Origin: Ignavibacteriales bacterium
Lineage (GTDB): Bacteria; Bacteroidota; Ignavibacteria; Ignavibacteriales; Ignavibacteriaceae
DNA length: 64,000 nt
Assembly: GCA_016707585.1 (NCBI GenBank)
Contig: JADJHL010000008.1
Coordinates: 124,001-188,000 of the forward strand
Direction: 5' to 3'
How positions within the stretch are numbered: position 1 is the first letter of the stretch; every line of letters begins with the position of its first letter. Shown piece by piece: positions 1 to 10,916 of this stretch. The notes beneath the pieces are model-generated. The model had not been told where the DNA came from. It searched no databases and saw only the letters and a list, made by a program, of their open reading frames with translations. A program made the position numbers and the translations under genes.

Positions 1-1215
1 CGCACTTCAAAGCAAAAAACTATTTACTTTGTTGATCATATCTCAGCAGCACACCAAAAAGTTATTGATTTATTTAATGAGCGGAATAAAGGTTCGATTA
101 AAGTTGAAACAATAAATCTTTCGTTTGATAAGTTTAGCACTAACGAAAGAAAAGAATTATTAGCAAGATATTTAAGAAGTAAAAATAATCGTATAGATGT
201 TTTTGCAGTTGATCAGATATGGGTTCCGAGATTTGTAAAATGGGGCAAACCTTTAGATGCTTTTATTGATAGCACAGAAAAAGCAAATTTATTTTCTGAT
301 GCCCTTAAAACTTGTATTAATAAAAACTCGCTTGTTGCGGTACCGCTTTACATTGATATTGCTGTAATGTTTTACCGCGATGATTTGATTAATAAACTAC
401 CTGATTATCCTGCGATAAGAAATAAATTAAATGCATCTATTACGTGGGAAGATTTTATAAATCTTAACTCGCATGTAAATAAGAATGGTAAACCATTTTT
501 TATTTTTCAAGCGGATGATTATGAGGGATTAGTTTGTGCATTTACGGAATTAATGGCAAATCAAAACAATCCGATTATAGATGCAAATGGTAAAGTGTTT
601 ATTGATTCGCCTGAAGGGAAAAAATCGCTGCAACTTCTTGTGGATTTAGTTAACAAGTACAAAGCTGCACCGGAAGAAGTAACTTCACTTAAAGAAAATG
701 AAAGTTATAGACTTTTTATAAAAGATAACGCTTACTTTTTACGTGGCTGGACAAGTATGCTTGGTGATGAAACAATTCAAATTCCTTATGATGTAAAAGA
801 AAATATAAAAATGATTCCTGTGCCTCATTTTACAGGCTCAAATACAGCTTCTGTTTATGGCGGCTGGAATTTAATGGTATCAAATTATTCAGAAAAAATT
901 CCTGAAGTAATGAAGTTTGTAAAGTTTTTACTAAGTGTGGAATCCCAAAAAATTATGTACGAAGAGCGTGGTTATCTGCCAATAAATAATAAGCTTTATT
1001 CAGATAGCAATTATGTAAAACTGCATCCTGAATTAAGATTTTTAAAACAAGTTTTACAAACCGGAGTTCATAGACCATTTTTACAAAACTACACAAGTGT
1101 TTCAGATATTTTATCATACTACATTAAAAGAGCAATAAAGAATGAAATTAGTGTTGATGAAGCTTTAGAAGAAGCTACAAGAAAAATTAATGAAAAAGCG
1201 ATTTTGGTAAAGTAG
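1..1215 (+). CDS. Sugar-type extracellular solute-binding protein, 5' end outside window
   Basis: The frame is open from base 1, so the true start lies upstream; 404 residues are visible. The fold signature is that of family 1 (maltose/sugar type) periplasmic binding proteins: an early segment ending FVDHISAAHQKVIDLF, a hinge-like VAVPLYIDIAVMFYRDDL near residue 115, a GWTSMLGDE segment, and a C-terminal KFLLSVESQKIMYEERGYLPI, where such proteins end the second lobe. Binding proteins of this class deliver sugars to ABC permeases, but no permease follows. The next gene, 2 bases away, is a histidine kinase, then an NtrC-type regulator. That context suggests a ligand-sensing partner of the kinase, although permease genes could lie upstream of the window. 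Family call is firm; ligand and sensory role are inference. Confidence 0.85.
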   Translation, partial: RTSKQKTIYFVDHISAAHQKVIDLFNERNKGSIKVETINLSFDKFSTNERKELLARYLRSKNNRIDVFAVDQIWVPRFVKWGKPLDAFIDSTEKANLFSDALKTCINKNSLVAVPLYIDIAVMFYRDDLINKLPDYPAIRNKLNASITWEDFINLNSHVNKNGKPFFIFQADDYEGLVCAFTELMANQNNPIIDANGKVFIDSPEGKKSLQLLVDLVNKYKAAPEEVTSLKENESYRLFIKDNAYFLRGWTSMLGDETIQIPYDVKENIKMIPVPHFTGSNTASVYGGWNLMVSNYSEKIPEVMKFVKFLLSVESQKIMYEERGYLPINNKLYSDSNYVKLHPELRFLKQVLQTGVHRPFLQNYTSVSDILSYYIKRAIKNEISVDEALEEATRKINEKAILVK

Positions 1216-1217
1216 TT

Positions 1218-2694
1218 ATGAGTCCCAAAAAAATATTTGAAAAAATAAAAGAATATCATTTTGAGTTTAAACACGTTACAGTGTTGTTTATTATTTTGTT
1301 TTCGTTCCAGGTAATTATATCGTTTATTAATAAAGCCGCAGTAAAAAGTTTTTAAGTACAACACAGGAATGGTATCAGAAAGATTCCGCAGAAGAAATTG
1401 CTAATCTTACAGCTACATCCTTAGAACTTGTGTTAGAATCGATTGATCCGCAAAAAACATTAAACAAAGATCAGGAAAACAAAGCTGTTCAAGCGTTTGA
1501 TATTATTTTTAGTCAGCAGCAATTAAAACACAATATAGAAGGTTTGTATGTTATTGTAAGATTTGGAAATGAAGTTTATGCTATTGATGACGGCAGAACA
1601 TTTTTTAGATTTTTAGTTTCTCATAGTAAAATAAATCAAACAACAGATAAAAATAAATTAGCTGTTGTAGAGATGTACAAAAAGTTGAGCGGGAATTAAA
1701 TGTAAAAGAAGAAATAAAAAGTATTATCACTGATAAAAAAACTTTTAACATTTTTGTTCCATTTGTTTTACGCGGCGAGTATATTGGAGCCGTTTATATG
1801 AAAAACACTCCTGATTTTAGTTTTATTAGTAACCAGGTAATTAGCAATTATGATGAAACATCTGTTATTTATCTTTCTTTAATTTTGCTTGGACTTCTTG
1901 CAATGTATTTTATTTCATCATACACGGTTAAGGAAAGAGATGATGCTCAGAAAATGTTGTTTGATGAGCATGAAACAAGCCTTAAAAAGCAAATCAATTA
2001 TGAAAAGGAATTAATTTTTACAAAACGGATTTATCACACGCATCATAAAGCGGAAAAAGTTATGGGATTTATTAAAGAAGATTTGCGTGTACTTTCACCA
2101 GAGAATATAAATGATATAAAATATCGTGTTTCAAAATATTCTAATTTTATCTCGCGTGTAATTTATGATATGAAATGGTATGATCCGCCAGTGCAAACAA
2201 TTCGTAACCAGATTTTTAGAACCAATTTAAATGAAGTAATAAAGTTTTTAGTTGATAACATTTTTTTAAGAATAACATCAAAATCAAATGCTTATGAAAT
2301 CAAGCTGGAAACAGATCCAAAGCTTCCTGTTGTGCCAATAAACGAGTTTGTGGTTTGGGAAATAATTGAGCCACTTATTCAAAACAGTATTGATCACGGC
2401 GGTGAAAAGGGAATAGAGATAAATTGCAAAACCAGGTTTGATGAATCAACAAATAAATCTTTTATTATTATTGAAGACAACGGAAAAGGAATTGAGCAGG
2501 AATTATTAAAGGTCAATGAAAACGGAATTAAAAATGTTTTTATAGAAAATGTCACCACTAAGCAATCAGGTTTGCAAAATTCTGGTTACGGGTGTTACAT
2601 TGCTTACGAAATATCCAAACGATGTGGATGGGATATTGATGCAGAAAATCTTGATAAAGGCGGCTGCAGGTTTACAATTACAATTTATAATTAA
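1218..2694 (+). CDS. Membrane-bound sensor histidine kinase (two frameshifts)
   Basis: Translation from ATG 1218 gives a short cytoplasmic head and a first membrane segment (VTVLFIILFSFQVIISFI), then hits a stop at 1353. The protein continues in the -1 frame (STTQEWYQKDSAEEI...), shifts again by -1 at the A run near 1679-1683, and runs to 2694. Each shift equals one missing base in a homopolymer, so I read one gene of about 490 residues. Order: membrane segment, extracytoplasmic sensor of about 150 residues, second membrane segment (YLSLILLGLLAMYFI), linker with a possible phospho-acceptor in YHTHHKAEK, and a HATPase_c domain with N box (EPLIQNSIDHG), G1 (IEDNGKGI) and G2 (SGYGCYIAYEI). The usual H-box pattern is weak. 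It is 6 bases upstream of the NtrC-type regulator, its likely partner, and follows the binding protein, its likely ligand presenter. Confidence 0.8.
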
Positions 2695-2700
2695 TCGGAA

Positions 2701-4167
2701 GTGCAAATGATATTTGAAGGTAAAACAATAAACTTGCTTCTAATTGAAGATGAAGACTATGATGTTCGAAGAATTAAAAATACAATTACACCTTTTGAAG
2801 AACGTATAAAAATTAATGACATAGTTTCAAATGGGTTGGCAGCATTAGAATTATTGCAAAATAAAAAAGGTAAGTATGATGTTGTAATAATGGACTATCA
2901 GATTGCGGGCGGCTTAATGGGCGAAGAGCTTATAAAAAAACTTAAAGAGATAGATTCAACAATTCAAATAATCGTTATTACAAAAATGACGATTAACCTT
3001 AATGATTATAATTTTGCAAATAAGCTGATTAAAGCAGGCGCATTTTGGTACTGCACAAAATACCCCGGTGATATTGAAGATTATATTTATCAGCCAACAG
3101 ATTTTGTGATGAGTGTGTTTAACGCTTATGAAAAGTGTTTACTTGAACGTGAAAGAAACCGATCTTACCAAAAACTGCACAGAAATGTAGAAGATATTTT
3201 AGTCCAAAAGAAAATTGTTGGTGAATCACCAATTATGATTGAGCTTAAAGAAGAGATTGAAAAGTTTGCACACAGCAATGTTAACACGTTAATTAGAGGC
3301 GCATCAGGGACAGGAAAAGAATTAGTTGCATACAACATCCATTACAGAAGCGATAGACGGTATGAAAATTTTGTTATCATAAACTGTGGAAGTTTACCAA
3401 GTCAGCTTGTTGAAAGTGAATTGTTTGGTTATGAAAAAGGAGCTTTTACCGGTGCGGATAAAAAGAAACTTGGTTTGTTTGAGATAGCAAACAATGGAAC
3501 AATTTTTCTGGATGAGATTACAGAATTGCCTTTACAGGCCCAGGTAAAGTTGTTACGAGTAATTCAAGATGGTGAAATACAAAAAATTGGGCGAACAGAA
3601 AAAATAAAGGTTGATGTAAGAATTATTGCTGCAACAAACATAAATGTAGAAGAAGAAGTAAGAGAAAAAAGATTTAGAGAAGATCTTTATTACAGGTTAA
3701 ACGTACTTCCAATTTTTGTACCCGATCTTAAAAAAAGAACATCAGATATTCCATTGCTTATTGATTATTTTTTATCCAACATAAGTATTGATATGGGAAA
3801 AGAAAAACCTGAAATTCCTGATGAAACCATGAAAATATTTATGAGCTATGAATGGCCGGGCAATGTTAGAGAATTAAAGAATGTTGTACAGAGAATTTTA
3901 TTTAGTTCGCAGGCACGCATAACCCCTTTATTAGCAAATCGTGCTTTAGGTATTTCTGAAGAAACAAAACCAGCAAACGAATTTGGTTTTGGTGATATGT
4001 TTAACCTAGATAATATCGTTCCTTTAAAAGATATGGAAAAAGTTCTTAGAGAAAGATATTTTAAATTTGTAAGAATTAATTCTGATAGTGATACTGATGC
4101 AGCAAAAAAATTAGGATTGGCTCCACCAAACTACTACAGAATGGCAAAGGAATTAGGATTAAAATGA
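2701..4167 (+). CDS. NtrC-family sigma-54-dependent response regulator
   Basis: A 488-residue regulator with three domains. The receiver (about 8-140) has the acidic pair in LLIEDED and the phospho-acceptor Asp at about residue 65 (VVIMDYQ). The AAA+ sigma-54 activator domain (about 175-400) has Walker A GASGTGKE (200-207), the sigma-54-contacting loop GAFTGA (247-252), Walker B GTIFLDEI (266-273) and the arginine-finger region FREDLYYRLNVLPI. The C-terminus is a Fis-type helix-turn-helix ending DAAKKLGLAPPNYYRMAKEL. All motifs needed for ATP hydrolysis and sigma-54 contact are present. Start is GTG 2701 or ATG 2707, close behind the kinase stop. It should switch on sigma-54 promoters when phosphorylated; a degenerate candidate lies upstream of the next gene. 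Targets are not shown by the sequence. Confidence 0.93.
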   Translation: MQMIFEGKTINLLLIEDEDYDVRRIKNTITPFEERIKINDIVSNGLAALELLQNKKGKYDVVIMDYQIAGGLMGEELIKKLKEIDSTIQIIVITKMTINLNDYNFANKLIKAGAFWYCTKYPGDIEDYIYQPTDFVMSVFNAYEKCLLERERNRSYQKLHRNVEDILVQKKIVGESPIMIELKEEIEKFAHSNVNTLIRGASGTGKELVAYNIHYRSDRRYENFVIINCGSLPSQLVESELFGYEKGAFTGADKKKLGLFEIANNGTIFLDEITELPLQAQVKLLRVIQDGEIQKIGRTEKIKVDVRIIAATNINVEEEVREKRFREDLYYRLNVLPIFVPDLKKRTSDIPLLIDYFLSNISIDMGKEKPEIPDETMKIFMSYEWPGNVRELKNVVQRILFSSQARITPLLANRALGISEETKPANEFGFGDMFNLDNIVPLKDMEKVLRERYFKFVRINSDSDTDAAKKLGLAPPNYYRMAKELGLK

Positions 4168-4320
4168 TTTGTATGTTCAAGAATAGATTCCTGCAAGATT
4201 AAAAAATCATTTGATTATTTATATAATAAAGTTAGTTTATTACTTTAATAACTAAAGAGATTTTTACGACACTTTTCATTTGATTTTATTAGAAAATCTA
4301 AGATTTAGTTTTTTATTCTA

Positions 4321-4336
4321 TGGTATTATAATTGTT
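4321..4336 (+). promoter_or_regulatory. Degenerate sigma-54 promoter candidate
   Basis: TGGTAT-N5-TTGTTT sits 42 bases before the GH2 gene and directly downstream of a sigma-54 activator gene. It resembles the TGGCAC-N5-TTGCA consensus with the GG and spacing conserved, but the invariant GC is GT. This is suggestive only. Confidence 0.25.
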
Positions 4337-4377
4337 TAATTAACTTTTAACCTTTATTAATTTTTTTCGAGATATTT

Positions 4378-6710
4378 ATGAACAAAATGCCAGTAAAAAT
4401 ATTATTTACTTTTATCCTGATAACTTTCTTTTTACATCCAGCATATCTTAATGCCCAAACCGCAACGCTTGAAGCAACATTATCCTTAAAAGATATTAAC
4501 GGTGTAAAAGTTCCATATCAAAATGGAATGGTTGTTCCATCGTTTGAAAAACAGGATAGAACAATTTTTAACTTAGCCGGCGAATGGAAAAAGCAAAGAT
4601 TTGTTGCTGATGATAATATCACACTTGATAAAAGAGATACAGAAGGTTTAACAAACCTGATAACAGAAGCAGCAAACAGGCATCTTTATATTTATGATGA
4701 AAGCAGCTGGGAAACCAAAACTTTACCCGCAGTAGAAAACACAATGAATCCATATCCAACTGTCCCTGAATATTATCAAGACGGAGTTTGGTATAGAAAG
4801 AGATTTAATATTTCAGCATCGCAAACAGACGCATTTGTTAAACTAATGTTCTATTCAGTTAACTATGTTGCCGATGTATGGTTAAATGATGTTTATCTTG
4901 GTTATCACGAAGGTGGATATACACCATTTGCATTCGATGTTACATCTGCGCTAAACTATAATGGAGAAAATATTATTGTTGTTAGGGTCGATAATCCATA
5001 CTGGAATAGTAGAAATGATATTGTTCCTTACACAGCTTGTGATTGGTTTAACTATACAGGAATTATTCACGATGTTTATCTTGAATTTTCTCATTCAGTT
5101 TCTGTTTTAAGAACTAACATAGTTCCGCAAAATGTTAATGGAGATTTTCAAACTTCTGTTGTTATTTCAAATGATATGGATGTTGCAAAAAATGTTACTG
5201 TTGATGTTGAAGTTTTTGAAGCTGACATAAATGAAAATAATTTTAATGCTGAATCTGCAAGTGAAATAATTGGTGTGCAGGTTCCGGTTTCTGGTCTTAC
5301 TAATACTACAGTTTCTGTTTTAGGTGATAGTGTTAATGTCTGGCAAACAAATCTTAATATATCCAACCCAAAATTATGGTCGATGAAAAACCCAAACCTG
5401 TATGTAATGAAAGTAAAGTTAACACTTGATGGAAATGTTGTTGATGAATATTACACGCAATTTGGAATAAGAAAATTGGATGTTGTAAGCGATAAGTTTT
5501 TTCTCAATGATCAAACAGTTTTTTAACCGGTGTTGCAAGACACGAAGATCACCCGGTGCTTGGAAGAAGCATCCCGATTGATACTATTTACTCTGATCTA
5601 AAAAAAGTTAAAGAAGTCAAAGCTACATCATTAAGAACTGCACATTATCCTAATCATCTTCAAACATATTTATTGGCAGATAGGTTAGGAATTGCAGTGA
5701 TTGAAGAAATACCAGTTTGGTGGTTTGATACAGAGGCTGCATGGAATGTTCAGAATAATGAAAGACATATACACGAACAAATGTTTCGTGAAATGGTTTT
5801 TAAAGATTACAATCGTCCATCAATTTTTTTATGGAGCACAACAAACGAATGTCTTGATGTGCCTAATAGAAAAATATTTATTGATAGAGTCAATCAGGAC
5901 TTAAAGCAAAATTATAACGATGGTAGATTTATCACACAATCTGCAGCAGCAGATAGACCAGGTTCAACTGATGATTCGCAATTAGCCTGTGATGTTATGG
6001 GCTGGACTATGTACTTTGGTGTTTTCATGGTTCAACTTATTTTACCGGAACATATAATTTCTTAAACGCAGTAAAAACAAATTTGCCAGGTAAGCCTATT
6101 TTAGATACTGAGTTTGGATACTGGTCCTCTGAAAATGGCAGTACAACTCAAAAACAGATTGATGTTTTCAGTTATACATTTTTAGCCTTAGCAACTCATG
6201 TCTCCAGTTTATTCTGATGGTTCCTTAAACAATGCTGGTGCATTAATGGGTTGTACCTGGTGGTGCATTTTTGATTGGTATTCACATCAACACGCCGGCG
6301 GCTACCAGAGTATGGGCTTATATGGAATGGATAGAATAACTGCTAAACCTGTTGCGCCAGTATTAAAGAGTGGCTATTTACCGTATTACAATTTGGGTGG
6401 TGCAGTTACTGATGTTGAAAATGATATAGAAGATTTACCAACTGAGTTTTTGCTAGAACAGAATTATCCAAACCCATTTAATCCTGAAACTAAAATTGTA
6501 TTTAATCTTCCTAAAGATTCAAATGTTAAATTAAAAATTTATGATGTACTTGGTAACGAAGTTGGATTGATTATTAACCAGCAAAGAGTAGCAGGTCAAA
6601 ATGAAATCACTTTAAATGCTGAAAAATTAAAATTAGCAAGCGGAGTTTATTTATATAGATTAGAAGCAGATGGTTTTACTTCAGTAAAGAAAATGATTTA
6701 TTTAAAATAG
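4378..6710 (+). CDS. Secreted GH2 family glycosidase (beta-galactosidase-like), T9SS cargo, three frameshifts
   Basis: A hydrophobic signal peptide ending near LNAQ is followed by the GH2 jelly-roll (GVWYRKRFNISA, VWLNDVYLGYHEGGYTPFAFDVT), the Ig-like domain, and the TIM barrel. In the barrel the hallmark LTGVARHEDHPVLGR is split by a missing T in the run 5518-5523. The acid/base Glu is in LWSTTNE and the nucleophile Glu in LDTEFGYW. Further frame breaks occur near 6024-6028 (one base lost) and near 6196 (one base gained). The tail QNYPNPFNPETKI...KKMIYLK is a T9SS sorting domain. The whole reads as one gene of about 777 residues. GH2 enzymes cleave terminal beta-galactosides, beta-mannosides or beta-glucuronides; exact specificity cannot be told here. 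Its position after the sensor operon suggests it is induced by that system. The frameshifts are most likely assembly errors, because sequence on both sides is conserved. Confidence 0.87.
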
Positions 6711-6720
6711 TTTGTTAATT

Positions 6721-6757
6721 AGTATAACAAGGGTTAATAAATAGCTCTTGTTATACT
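6721..6757 (+). terminator. Hairpin after the GH2 gene
   Basis: Perfect 11-bp arms AGTATAACAAG and CTTGTTATACT with a 15-base loop begin 11 bases after the GH2 stop. No T run follows, so an intrinsic terminator is possible but not certain. Confidence 0.4.
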
Positions 6758-6764
6758 AAAACCA

Positions 6765-6793
6765 TTTGATAAAGTTTTGGAAATTTATTTTTG
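6765..6793 (+). promoter_or_regulatory. Bacteroidota-type promoter candidate for the propeller kinase
   Basis: TTTG at 6765-6768 and TATTTTTG at 6786-6793, 17 bases apart, match the Bacteroidota sigma pattern TTTG ... TAnnTTTG. The kinase ATG is at 6803, so the transcript would be nearly leaderless. This is a pattern match only. Confidence 0.4.
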
Positions 6794-6802
6794 TAAATAT
6801 TT

Positions 6803-9800
6803 ATGTTGAAGTTTCTAAAAATATTTAGTGTCCTACAAATTGCACTTTCCTTTTTTATCCCGACTATATTTGCTCAAAATCGATCACTTCAATTTGAAAA
6901 TTTTACAATTGATGATGGGCTTTCCAACAATTCAATAAACTGCATACTTCAAACTCGAGATGGATTTTTATGGATTGCCACAAAAGATGGGTTAAACAGA
7001 TTTGATGGACAAAATTTTAAAATATTTAAAAACGATCCCTCTAATTCTAAATCACTTACAGAAAATTATGTTATGTCTTTATTGGAATCTGAGGATGGAA
7101 CATTTTGGGTTGGAACCTGGGGCGGTGGTTTATTAAAATTTGATCCACTACACGAAACATTTATTCGTTATGATCTGCCCATAAACGATGACGACTATAT
7201 ACAAGCTTTATATGAAGATAATCAACACTATATTTGGTACGGAACTACAAATGGCGGGATTAATAAACTAAATACTATTTCAAAAAAAATTCTATCATAC
7301 AGAAAAAATCTCACCAATAAATTTTATTTTCCTGATAACAACATTACTTCAATCACCCAGGTTAATAAAAAATATTTGTGGATAGGGACGTTAAGCAGTG
7401 GTCTTTTCAAATTTGATTCGGTAAATGAAACATATGTGCAATACAAGAACAACCCAAAAGTTGCAAATTCTATTTCAAATGATTATGTGTGGGATATTTG
7501 CAACTACTCAAATGAAGCACTAATACTTAGCACTGGTGCCGGTATTGATAAATTTGATTTAAGAACGGGAAAGAGTACTAATCTGCTTAACAATAAAATA
7601 TTTTCTAATTTAAATTTTAGTGAAACGTTTAGGCAGACGATTAAAGATCATAACGGAAATATTTGGGCTGGAACATATAATTATTTTGGATTATTTATTT
7701 TCCCAAAAGCGGCAAATCAAACTCAAAATTATATTCATCTCATTAAAGACGAAAATGATGCTCACTCAATAATCTCAAACAGAATTAGATGGTTGTATGA
7801 AGATAGAAGTAATAATATCTGGATTGGAACAGAAGAGGGAATAAGCAAGCTTTATACAACTAAACCATTTATTCAATACAGATATTCTCCTAATACAAAG
7901 CAAACACTCGGAGGTAAAGTTGTAAGCAGTATTACCGGAAATAATAAAAACATTCTATGGGTTGGCTATGCTGGTGGCGGATTTGATAAAGTTAACCTTA
8001 CTACAAATAAAATTACTCAGTATAAACACGATGAAAAAAAAGAAAATTCGCTTTCGGTTGATGATGTCATTTCACTATATGCTGATAAGAAAGGGAATAT
8101 ATGGATTGGAACTTTTTATGGTGGCTTAAATAAGTTTGATCTGGTAACTGAAACGTTTAAATCATATCACAATGAAAAAAATAATCCTTTCAGTATAAAA
8201 TCAAATTGGGTTCAACAGATTCTAGAAACAAGTTATGGCCAGCTTTTAGTTGGTACAAACGATGGGTTACAGATTTTAGATCAGAAAAAAGAAAAATTTT
8301 ATAATTACTCACCGGTAGTAAAGAATAATTCAGAAAAACTTCCTGAAATTCTTTCTATAAATGCATTGTTTGAAGACAGAGAAAAAAATATCTGGATTGG
8401 TACCTGGCTAGATGGACTTTTCAGATATGATCAGCAAAAACGATTTTTATATCATTACATTCCGGAGGAAAAAAATATATACAGTTTAAGCGCAAGTAAA
8501 GTAACATCAGTTTATGAAGACTCAAAAGGATTTATTTGGGTAGGTACACATAGTGGCGGGCTAAATAAATTTGATAAATCATCACAGAAATTTTATCACT
8601 ACACAACCAGAAATGGGTTGCCAAATGATGTTGTATTTGGGATGCTGGAAGATAATAATGGCAGTATCTGGATAAGCACGATGAAAGGTTTAGTTAAGTT
8701 TAATCCTACTAAAGAAACATTTAGAATTTATGATCAATCAGATGGAATAATTCATAATCAGTTTAACTGGCATGCCAGCTATAAAGATGAATCAGGTAAA
8801 ATGTATTTTGGCGGACAAAATGGGTTTATAAAATTTGATCCCAACACAATTACCATTGATTCAACACAAATACAAATTTCATTTACATCGTTTAAAGTTT
8901 TTGATAAAGAAGCAACATTGCCTCAATCACTGCCAACTACAAAAGAAATTATTCTTAGGTATGATCAGAATTTTTTTTCAATTGAATTTGCTGCTCTTGA
9001 TTTAGCGCCAGCACACAAACATAATTATTCGTATATGTTAGAAGGAATAGATCCAGAATGGATTAATGCAGGATCAAGAACTACAGCTTACTACACTGAT
9101 ATTGAATATGGCAAGTATAAGTTTTTAGTAAAAGCAAGTAATGCAGATAATATTTGGAGTGCTCCGGAAGTTATTTTAATTATTATTAAACCTGCTTGGT
9201 GGATGACTTGGTGGTTTAAAGTTATAATAGTTTTTGCTATTGCATTTATTGGTTTTGGAATTTATAAATACAGAATTAACCAGATACTAAAGATTGAACG
9301 CATACGTTATAATATAGCAAGTGATTTACACGATGAAATTGGAAGCAACTTAAGCAGTATTTGTGTTGATGGCCAATTACTTCTTAAAAGTAATTTGCTT
9401 TCAGATAATGAAAGAGAACTTTCATCGGACATAAGTAAAACAGCCTCTCAAACTCTTGACGCAATGCGCGATATTATTTGGTTCATCAATCCTAAAAATG
9501 ATGAAGGTGAAGACATTATTTTTAAAATGAGAGAAACTGCTTCTAAACTTTTAGTTGGGATGGAATGGTCTTTTAATGCTGATGATGGTGTGCGGTTTGA
9601 TTCTTTTTCACTTGAGCAGAGAAGAAATTTATTTCTTATTTATAAAGAAGCACTAACAAATGTAATAAGACATTCAAATTCCCAAAAATGTGAAGTTGAT
9701 ATTAATAACCAGGCTGATAAGCTTGTTATAAGTATAAAAGATAACGGGGCAGGGTTTGATGTTAATTCCGTAAGAAAAAATACAGGTTTGTTAAGTATGA

Positions 9801-9895
9801 TGAAACGTGCTGAAAAGATTAATGGTAGATTGCAGATTGAAAGTGAAGAGGGAATTGGTACGAAGGTTTCACTTTATGTTAAAAATAAAAATTAA
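6803..9895 (+). CDS. Beta-propeller sensor histidine kinase (reg_prop, Y_Y_Y, HisKA_3)
   Basis: 1030 residues. A signal peptide ends near FAQ. Residues about 30-700 form a large periplasmic sensor of two-component-regulator propeller repeats, each marked by a phrase such as GFLWIATKDGLNRFD, NIWIGTEEGISKL or FIWVGTHSGGLNKFD. A Y_Y_Y domain follows (about 715-795, ending YGKYKFLVKASNADNIWS), then one membrane helix after WWMTWW (about 800-822). The cytoplasmic HisKA_3 domain has the phospho-acceptor His at about residue 843 in ASDLHDEIGSNL, and the HATPase has ISIKDNGAGFD and GLLSMMKRAEKINGRLQI. In Bacteroidota, sensors of this build detect glycan fragments in the periplasm. Unlike many hybrid sensors, this one lacks a fused receiver; the separate LuxR-type regulator 106 bases downstream is the probable partner. 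Confidence 0.93.
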   Translation: MLKFLKIFSVLQIALSFFIPTIFAQNRSLQFENFTIDDGLSNNSINCILQTRDGFLWIATKDGLNRFDGQNFKIFKNDPSNSKSLTENYVMSLLESEDGTFWVGTWGGGLLKFDPLHETFIRYDLPINDDDYIQALYEDNQHYIWYGTTNGGINKLNTISKKILSYRKNLTNKFYFPDNNITSITQVNKKYLWIGTLSSGLFKFDSVNETYVQYKNNPKVANSISNDYVWDICNYSNEALILSTGAGIDKFDLRTGKSTNLLNNKIFSNLNFSETFRQTIKDHNGNIWAGTYNYFGLFIFPKAANQTQNYIHLIKDENDAHSIISNRIRWLYEDRSNNIWIGTEEGISKLYTTKPFIQYRYSPNTKQTLGGKVVSSITGNNKNILWVGYAGGGFDKVNLTTNKITQYKHDEKKENSLSVDDVISLYADKKGNIWIGTFYGGLNKFDLVTETFKSYHNEKNNPFSIKSNWVQQILETSYGQLLVGTNDGLQILDQKKEKFYNYSPVVKNNSEKLPEILSINALFEDREKNIWIGTWLDGLFRYDQQKRFLYHYIPEEKNIYSLSASKVTSVYEDSKGFIWVGTHSGGLNKFDKSSQKFYHYTTRNGLPNDVVFGMLEDNNGSIWISTMKGLVKFNPTKETFRIYDQSDGIIHNQFNWHASYKDESGKMYFGGQNGFIKFDPNTITIDSTQIQISFTSFKVFDKEATLPQSLPTTKEIILRYDQNFFSIEFAALDLAPAHKHNYSYMLEGIDPEWINAGSRTTAYYTDIEYGKYKFLVKASNADNIWSAPEVILIIIKPAWWMTWWFKVIIVFAIAFIGFGIYKYRINQILKIERIRYNIASDLHDEIGSNLSSICVDGQLLLKSNLLSDNERELSSDISKTASQTLDAMRDIIWFINPKNDEGEDIIFKMRETASKLLVGMEWSFNADDGVRFDSFSLEQRRNLFLIYKEALTNVIRHSNSQKCEVDINNQADKLVISIKDNGAGFDVNSVRKNTGLLSMMKRAEKINGRLQIESEEGIGTKVSLYVKNKN

Positions 9896-10001
9896 AAAGT
9901 TTTTTCTGTTTTAGTTAGTACAATTATAAAAATAGTTTAAATGCCCTAAACGTGGTATAGATTAAAGTTTTCAATAATAATAATTTGCTTAAGTATACAA
10001 T

Positions 10002-10661
10002 TTGAAAAAAGTAATTCACACGGAAAATAAAATAATAAATATTTGGGTTGTTGAAGATAACCTGAGATACAGAAAATCTTTAGCAGGTTTAATTAATAGC
10101 ACACCAGGAATGCATTGTGTTCATTCATTCGTATCGTGTGAAGAAGCTATTGATATACTTAGAACAGATAATACACCTGAAGTTATTTTACTTGATATTG
10201 GTTTGCCTGGTATTAGCGGAATTCAGGGTATAGAAAAGTTTAAAGAGCTTTCACCTACAACATTAATAGTAATTCTAACAATTTATGATGATAATGATAA
10301 AGTTTTGATGCACTTTGTGCGGGTGCTTCTGGATATTTATTGAAAGACTCATCACCAGAAAAGATTATAGATGCTATAAAAGAAGTACTTGCGGGTGGCG
10401 CCCCAATGAATATGAAAATTGCACATAAAGTGCTTGAACTTTTGCTCAGTTTAAAAGAAAAAGTCTGATTATGGTTTAACAGAACGTGAAAAGGAAATTT
10501 TACAACATATAGTTTCGGGTTTAACTAAGCAGCAAATAGCTGATAAATTATTTCTCAGTTTTCATACAGTTAATACTCACCTAAAAAACATATATCTTAA
10601 ACTACATGTAAATACAATATCAGGTGCAGTTACAAAAGTGTATAAAGAAAACATTTTATAA
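10002..10661 (+). CDS. NarL/LuxR-family response regulator (two frameshifts)
   Basis: The receiver domain has the acidic site in WVVEDN and phospho-acceptor Asp near residue 65 (VILLDIGLPG). The frame breaks at the T run 10312-10316 (one base lost) and resumes as ALCAGASGYLLKDSSPEKII. It breaks again in the A run 10458-10462, then continues with a LuxR helix-turn-helix (LTEREKEILQHIV, IADKLFLSFHTVNTHLKNIY) to the stop at 10659-10661. Joined, this is about 219 residues, the normal length for the family. The apparent start is TTG 10002 with no better upstream candidate. It follows the propeller kinase in the same orientation and is the likely recipient of its phosphoryl group. Targets probably include nearby glycan genes, by inference from position. 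Confidence 0.82.
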
Positions 10662-10916
10662 TTACTTTATAATTGGTTTCTCGGTTTAATTATTTAAAAG
10701 ATTGGAATATTTCTTCAAGGAATTCATTTCAAACATTTCTTATAAAAACTAAAGATACCATAAACATGCGATTGTGGTAAAGAAGTAAGAAGTTATACAT
10801 TTAAATGTCTTTTAACCAATCAATGGAAAGATTGGCGAATTACAATCTTGCTATGCTAGTTTATTATACAATTTTACACTAAAAAATTTTAAATGTTAAG
10901 AAATACTGGTAACTCT

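Noticed and set aside
1344..1684. Programmed -1 frameshifting in the histidine kinase
   Set aside because: There are runs of A and T, but two shifts in one kinase, and the same type of slip in many unrelated genes, point to sequencing error.
10814..10850. Overlapping short inverted repeats (CCAATC/GATTGG and AGATTG/CAATCT) before the GDPD gene
   Set aside because: Arms are only 6 bases with loops of unequal size; they could be chance, and there is no promoter in clear register with them.
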